This document shows, one piece after another, positions 4,904 to 8,358 of a stretch of DNA of 8,358 bases. The notes beneath the pieces were generated by a model, which did not search any database, was not told the origin of the DNA, and was given only the letters and a program-made list of their open reading frames with translations. The position numbers were made by a program, and so were the translations under genes. The stretch's first letter is position 1. Each line of letters begins with the position of its first letter. The stretch lies in NCBI GenBank assembly GCA_003565035.1, contig PXDP01000045.1:1-8358 (forward strand), given 5' to 3'. This DNA is from PVC group bacterium (GTDB lineage Bacteria > Verrucomicrobiota > Kiritimatiellia > SS1-B-03-39 > UBA6053).

Positions 4904-6784
4904 TCAGAAGAACTGGATTCCGATCGGGGCGTTTTTAAGCCACCTTTGAGCTGCCGCTTCTAACTCGGGGACATCACTATGATGCAGAAGAATCGCAATC
5001 CGTCCGTCTTCACGTTGTTCGAGCATTTGGATTAAATCGGGAAACAGGTCGCTTCGGTTTTGTCCGATGATGATGTGGCTGGCAAAAACGCGCCTGCGTA
5101 CCTCGGTTGAATTTAACTGAGTTTTTAAAAATTCATGAACCAACTTCTTTTCGGTCTCGGTCTGTTCGGGAGAATTTCGGTAAAGAGAGTCATAGGCTTT
5201 TTCAACATCGTTTGAGGGCGTCCAATCCAGTCTCTCCAGCAAACGCATTGCCGGTTGGAAGGTATTTCGGTACGGTAAGCACTGTAGCAAATCCGGGAGA
5301 GTTCTGGGATCCTGGAGTTCCGCCAGCCCTTTGTAGATTTCGGAGCTGAAGAATCGTATCTGTAAATTCAAGCTTCTGGTCATGAGCAAATAAGCATGTG
5401 GATATTGGTTTCGGCCCAGATACTCGAATCCAAGATCTTCAGGCAACCCGTGGTTCAGAAAAAAATGATAGACCATTACGACAGGAAGAAGTTCCGGATC
5501 GTCGGTCTTAACAGCAAGGGGCTTAATTCGGTCCCTAAAGCTTCTTCTCGCTTCGCTGTCAAGAGCCCCTTGCCGCATGGCTTGCAGCATGTCTGTTTTG
5601 ATTTCTTTACCCTTTTTTTCCATGTTCGGTTGAGTTTCCGTATGGGAAGCTTCGAGAATGTTGGACGGTTTAGTCGTGTACTGCGTTGACCTGAGTCCTG
5701 GACGTTGCCTTCTTTGGGGGAATCGCGGTTCATGTTCATCGATGAGATTTTGAATGACCCTATGGTTTCTCCAAACATTATTCAAAGATTGATCTGTATG
5801 GGTAGAGTCCTGAACGATTCGGTAACGGAATCCCTTTAAGATGAGATCCGAATCTGGCTTAGAAGCATAAACTTCCGCTATAGCCCTAATCACGTCAGGG
5901 TGATCCAATCTTGCCATAATCGCGTTTCGGAAGAATGGACTTTCTTTATCGTTTGCATTGATTTTGCTTAAGATCAACGGCAGCCACCTGTCATCCGGCA
6001 TTAGGCGCATTGCGTCTTCGAGCAAATTTACCAGTTGGCCTCTTGCATGCGCCTGTTCGGAGTGATTTCCTTCATCCCATCTCTTACTTTTCTCTATTAA
6101 AAGCGGGATAATTTCGTAGTCCCGGAAATAGACTAAATGTTGAAGGGCACTAATCCGTACAATTTCCAGGGGATGTTCTGTAAACTTACGTATCAGTGAA
6201 ATATCGGCCGCGGACCGAATTGTGGATAATCGTTGCAAGCATATTTTAATTGAACGGGCTTCCTGCTTTTGCTCTTCCTCCGTCATTGATTCTATGGCCC
6301 GAATATTCTCAAAGTAATAACGGGCAATGGTTCGATGGACTTCATGAATCCGGGGATCGATCCAGTTAAATACTTCCACGGAGGGTATTCGGGGTGGAAC
6401 CTCATTTAATTCGGGCGAGGAGAGATAAAATTCTATGATTTCATCGTACCGAAAAGGGATAAGGTGATACTGTCGGCTGGCAATTGCGAAACGAAAAAAG
6501 TCCTGCTCAGTATTGGGCTCATATCTGAGCCGTTTTAGATGCCAAGCTGCACGGAAGCGGACATTGGAGTATGGATGGCTGAGCAAGGATTCCAATTTTT
6601 GAACTGCCCGTCTTTTTTGGTGCGATCCGTATAATGTGAGATTTAAAAGCTGATCGACTGAAGTATTACTTAATCGGGAGAACTGATATTGAAAATAGAC
6701 TTCTCTGTATGCCATCATTCCAAGAATCATGGCGGATATTATGATGATCAGTTTTCGGGCGAGTGGAGTGATGAAGCTATGCAT
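4904..6784 (-). CDS. Membrane-anchored HEAT-repeat-like protein of unknown function
   Basis: The 626-residue product begins with a short basic stretch and one hydrophobic segment (about 11-26, KLIIIISAMILGMMAY), which reads as an uncleaved signal anchor with the rest outside the cytoplasm. The remainder is mostly helical and repeat-like. HEAT-type helices are recognisable at about 68-87 ('SHPYSNVRFRAAWHLKRL'), 203-231 ('EHPLEIVRISALQHL...YEIIPLLIEK'), 291-306 ('RLDHPDVIRAIAEVYA') and 491-520 ('DPRTLPDLLQCL...AMRLLERLDW'). A polar, probably flexible linker (about 352-395, rich in R, Q, T, K, E) divides the protein into two helical halves. No catalytic motif was found. HEAT proteins usually act as binding scaffolds. 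The gene has lower G+C by eye (about 45 percent against 55-60 percent in the neighbours). AGGAAA lies eight bases before the ATG at 6784. It stands between gaps of 155 and 231 bases, so it is probably transcribed separately. Confidence 0.75.
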   Translation of the reverse strand: MHSFITPLARKLIIIISAMILGMMAYREVYFQYQFSRLSNTSVDQLLNLTLYGSHQKRRAVQKLESLLSHPYSNVRFRAAWHLKRLRYEPNTEQDFFRFAIASRQYHLIPFRYDEIIEFYLSSPELNEVPPRIPSVEVFNWIDPRIHEVHRTIARYYFENIRAIESMTEEEQKQEARSIKICLQRLSTIRSAADISLIRKFTEHPLEIVRISALQHLVYFRDYEIIPLLIEKSKRWDEGNHSEQAHARGQLVNLLEDAMRLMPDDRWLPLILSKINANDKESPFFRNAIMARLDHPDVIRAIAEVYASKPDSDLILKGFRYRIVQDSTHTDQSLNNVWRNHRVIQNLIDEHEPRFPQRRQRPGLRSTQYTTKPSNILEASHTETQPNMEKKGKEIKTDMLQAMRQGALDSEARRSFRDRIKPLAVKTDDPELLPVVMVYHFFLNHGLPEDLGFEYLGRNQYPHAYLLMTRSLNLQIRFFSSEIYKGLAELQDPRTLPDLLQCLPYRNTFQPAMRLLERLDWTPSNDVEKAYDSLYRNSPEQTETEKKLVHEFLKTQLNSTEVRRRVFASHIIIGQNRSDLFPDLIQMLEQREDGRIAILLHHSDVPELEAAAQRWLKNAPIGIQFF

Positions 6785-6939
6785 AATATTTATTTCCTAT
6801 ATCGTATATACACATTGACAATAAAAATAGTTAAGGGCGAAATTTAACTGAAGTTGTAGAGCATACGGCTTCCTTTCCTTTGTGCCCTTCTGTTCAAAAA
6901 CGGATCGGATGTTTTACTCCACGCCTATTTGCTGAAAGT
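6785..6939. other. AT-rich leader of the HEAT-like gene
   Basis: The 155-base gap between the HAD hydrolase stop and the HEAT-like start is AT-rich near the latter, with a TATATACGATATA stretch on the - strand about 15-30 bases before the start codon that could hold a -10 box. A perfect TTGACA on the + strand (6815-6820) has no matching -10 and no gene to serve. No terminator with a T-run was found. Confidence 0.35.
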
Positions 6940-7806
6940 CTATGGGATGCATTCGCCGAGCTGGGCCAGGTGAGTGATCACGATATCCGGCTGCAGTGTT
7001 TGGACGGTGGGATCCTCCCTGCGCCAGCGGAGGGAGCGTTTGTCGCCGGCGAAGAGGGCGGTTTTCATGCCGGCGGCGGCGGCGGGGAGGATATCATTGC
7101 GCATGTCATTGCCGACGAAGAGGCATTGGCCCGGCTCAAGATCGGGAAAGGCGCGGAGGGCGAGGGGGTAGAGGCGGGTGGAGGGTTTGGCTTCCTGCAG
7201 GGTCCAGGACCAGACGCAGGCGGCGGGCGTGAATCCGAGGTCGGCCAGGGTGTGCCGTGTGAGCGCGGGGAAGAGGCAGGGGGTGAAAACCTGGGCGTTG
7301 CTGACGATCCCCAGGCGGATGCCGGCGGCCTGAAGTTGTTCAAGGGTGTGGAGCAGCCCGGGCATCGGCCAAACGGGATTGAGTCGGCATTCCATATCGA
7401 TGGCGAGCTGGGGCACATTGACATGAATCCCGGCTTCGCGGCGCCAGTGCTCCCAGATGTCGAGAATGCGCACTTCCGGCCAGGCGATGCCGTTGGCTTT
7501 AAGGTCTTCATGACGGTGCCGGATCAGCTCGTAAAAACGGTCGAGTGCTGCGGCGGCCAGATCCGGGGGGAGTTCAACGCCCTGTTCACGGAGGGCCTCG
7601 GTCAGGGCTTCGACCCTTGGTTCTGCAGTGTGAACGCCGATATCGCCGGAACCGCTGATAAAGCAGGTGCCATAGATGTCAAAAAAAACCGCCTGGATAT
7701 CCTCAAGAGGTTTCAGACGGGGGACTTCTCCGGTTTTCAGCACGTCCAGCGGACGGGAAAGGCGTTGAATACGCTGGATAAAGAGGGTTTCCATGAAAGA
7801 AGTCAT
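6940..7806 (-). CDS. HAD-superfamily hydrolase (subfamily IA-like)
   Basis: The 288-residue product carries all four HAD motifs in order. Motif I is 'AVFFDIYGT' with nucleophile Asp43, in the DxYGT form seen in haloacid-dehalogenase-like and several phosphatase members. Motif II is 'LGIVSNAQ' with Ser169, motif III has Lys207 in 'QEAKPSTRLYPLAL', and motif IV is 'LFVGNDMRNDILPAAAAGM' with Asp234 and Asp238. The stretch from about 55 to 150 is helical and fits a C1 cap, which sets substrate choice. It is expected to be a cytoplasmic, magnesium-dependent phosphatase (or less likely a dehalogenase); the substrate is not predictable. The N-terminal 35 residues before motif I are longer than usual. 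ATGs at 7806 and 7794 are both possible starts and neither has a good Shine-Dalgarno. A long frame on the + strand over this gene is an antisense shadow. Confidence 0.88.
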   Translation of the reverse strand: MTSFMETLFIQRIQRLSRPLDVLKTGEVPRLKPLEDIQAVFFDIYGTCFISGSGDIGVHTAEPRVEALTEALREQGVELPPDLAAAALDRFYELIRHRHEDLKANGIAWPEVRILDIWEHWRREAGIHVNVPQLAIDMECRLNPVWPMPGLLHTLEQLQAAGIRLGIVSNAQVFTPCLFPALTRHTLADLGFTPAACVWSWTLQEAKPSTRLYPLALRAFPDLEPGQCLFVGNDMRNDILPAAAAGMKTALFAGDKRSLRWRREDPTVQTLQPDIVITHLAQLGECIP

Positions 7807-7857
7807 ACGGGAGAGAGGCGTTTTGGCAAGAATTCTGTCACTCCGGAATGCATCTCG

Positions 7858-7863
7858 ATTATA
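7858..7863 (-). promoter_or_regulatory. Possible -10 box for the HAD hydrolase gene
   Basis: The - strand reads a perfect TATAAT here, inside a ten-base palindrome (GATTATAATC, 7857-7866), about 52 bases before the start codon. No convincing -35 box lies 16-18 bases upstream, so an independent promoter is only suggested. Confidence 0.3.
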
Positions 7864-7888
7864 ATCTACACAAGCCGGACCCGTGCGA

Positions 7889-7906
7889 AAAGCTGCGCTC
7901 AGCTTT
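7889..7906 (-). terminator. Possible terminator hairpin downstream of hipA
   Basis: AAAGCTG and CAGCTTT are perfect seven-base arms around a four-base loop, and on the - strand the stem ends in a short TTTT. It lies about 118 bases past the HipA stop and before the next gene. The T-run is short and is shared with the stem, so efficiency is doubtful. Confidence 0.4.
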
Positions 7907-8023
7907 ATGTAAAGTTAGGGGCCACTCCCGCATTCCGGGCGCAGGGTGGATTCGGCAGTCACGGTCATGGTATCCGATACGCTTGGAGCAATGTAGGCGG
8001 TTTGAGTCACATCCGCATCGGCT

Positions 8024-8358
8024 CTACGCAAGTTTACGTGTACGCTGGAGGATACGGGCGGCGAGCTGTTCCCGAAAGGGTTCCGGTATTTCCGGGGCGG
8101 CGTCCAATGCGGCGGGAAGCTGTGCGAGCACGCGTTCACCCAGGTTCATCAGGCGAGCACGGAATGCGGTTTTGCCAATCCGGTTGGCCTCTGCGAATTT
8201 CAGGAAATGATCGACCGTGACCTCTTCGATGAACTTGGCGTATCCCACCCGCATGGCCATGCGGGTGCTGAGTTCAGGCCAGAGCGTGGTAGCGACTAAA
8301 TCATAGGCCGGGGCCAATCGGCGTGCGCTGTTTGGGTAAATCCATGCGAAGTTTTTGC
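8024..8358 (-). CDS. hipA: HipA-family serine/threonine kinase toxin, C-terminal part (5' end outside window)
   Basis: The frame is open from the right edge of the window to the TAG at 8024-8026, giving about 111 residues. It begins with 'KNFAWIYPN', which aligns with the residues just after the catalytic aspartate in the HipA motif D-x-H-x-KNF, and continues with 'LAPAYDLVATT', matching the 'LTPFYDIISA' metal-binding aspartate segment of E. coli HipA, then 'RMAMRVG' and 'VTVDHFLKFAEANRI', matching the 'KLAMGLN' and 'HFLATAKVLRF' region. The end of the protein is present and of normal length. HipA kinases phosphorylate a cytoplasmic target (glutamyl-tRNA synthetase in E. coli) and are usually neutralised by a HipB DNA-binding partner encoded next to them; any partner would lie beyond the window. 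A TTG at 8315-8317 that could pass for a start is internal to the conserved region. Confidence 0.88.
   Translation of the reverse strand, partial: KNFAWIYPNSARRLAPAYDLVATTLWPELSTRMAMRVGYAKFIEEVTVDHFLKFAEANRIGKTAFRARLMNLGERVLAQLPAALDAAPEIPEPFREQLAARILQRTRKLA

Noticed and set aside
7915..8139. Short - strand frame whose tail (ADVTQTAYIAPSVSDTM and on) looks somewhat protein-like
   Set aside because: It overlaps hipA in another frame, begins with an atypical P/S/H-rich stretch, and has no ribosome binding site. A remnant of another gene cannot be excluded but is not supported.
6880..8220. 446-codon open frame on the + strand, with a TTGACA upstream at 6815-6820
   Set aside because: It runs antisense across the HAD gene, the following gap and part of hipA. 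The product is low-complexity and the TTGACA has no matching -10 box.
8315..8317. TTG as the start codon of the hipA-like frame
   Set aside because: The frame stays open to the window edge and the upstream residues KNFAWIYPN match conserved HipA sequence, so the gene simply continues outside the window.

Overview
The window looks like a chromosome fragment from a polysaccharide-degrading bacterium of the PVC group, most plausibly Kiritimatiellota or a related Verrucomicrobiota/Lentisphaerota lineage. This is inferred from gene content and protein style: an XRE-cupin regulator leading a GH88 and Gfo/Idh/MocA pair, a secreted-type protein tail ending in a 'TQWIDSGPP...YRV' motif, and short degenerate intergenic repeats. 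No rRNA or other phylogenetic marker is present, so the assignment is tentative. No tRNA, CRISPR array, transposase or integrase was seen.

Layout. The left end (1-1376) is on the + strand: the last 55 codons of a probable exported protein, overlapping by 4 bases (GTGA) the start of a 403-residue outer-membrane beta-barrel-like protein. It meets the rest of the window convergently at 1377-1523, a short gap with a degenerate 9-base repeat and a pair of TTCCGA-type palindromes able to form one long hairpin. Everything from 1524 to 8358 is on the - strand. In transcription order it reads: the C-terminal part of a HipA-family kinase (8358 to 8024, incomplete), a HAD-family hydrolase (7806 to 6940), a membrane-anchored HEAT-repeat-like protein of lower G+C (6784 to 4904), then a three-gene catabolic module: XRE-cupin regulator (4672 to 4151), GH88 unsaturated-glucuronyl-hydrolase-like enzyme (4149 to 2791) and Gfo/Idh/MocA oxidoreductase (2702 to 1524).

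How the genes may work together. The regulator stop and the GH88 start are separated by one base (TAAGATG), so the two are almost certainly co-transcribed and probably translationally coupled. The oxidoreductase follows after 88 bases that hold a 9-base-period repeat. GH88 enzymes release the unsaturated uronic acid left on oligosaccharides by polysaccharide lyases, and a Gfo/Idh/MocA enzyme could act on a resulting sugar. The cupin domain of the regulator is a reasonable sensor for such a sugar. A palindromic TTTTAG-tg-CTAAAA site just upstream of the regulator, overlapping a possible -10 box, is a candidate operator. No lyase, sulfatase or transporter lies within the window, so the polysaccharide is unknown.

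The most interesting items are the compact self-regulated GH88 module with its candidate operator, the unassigned beta-barrel coupled to an exported protein, the lower-G+C membrane-anchored HEAT-like protein, and two 9-base-period intergenic repeats flanking the oxidoreductase gene. I do not see convincing evidence of a wholly new system.
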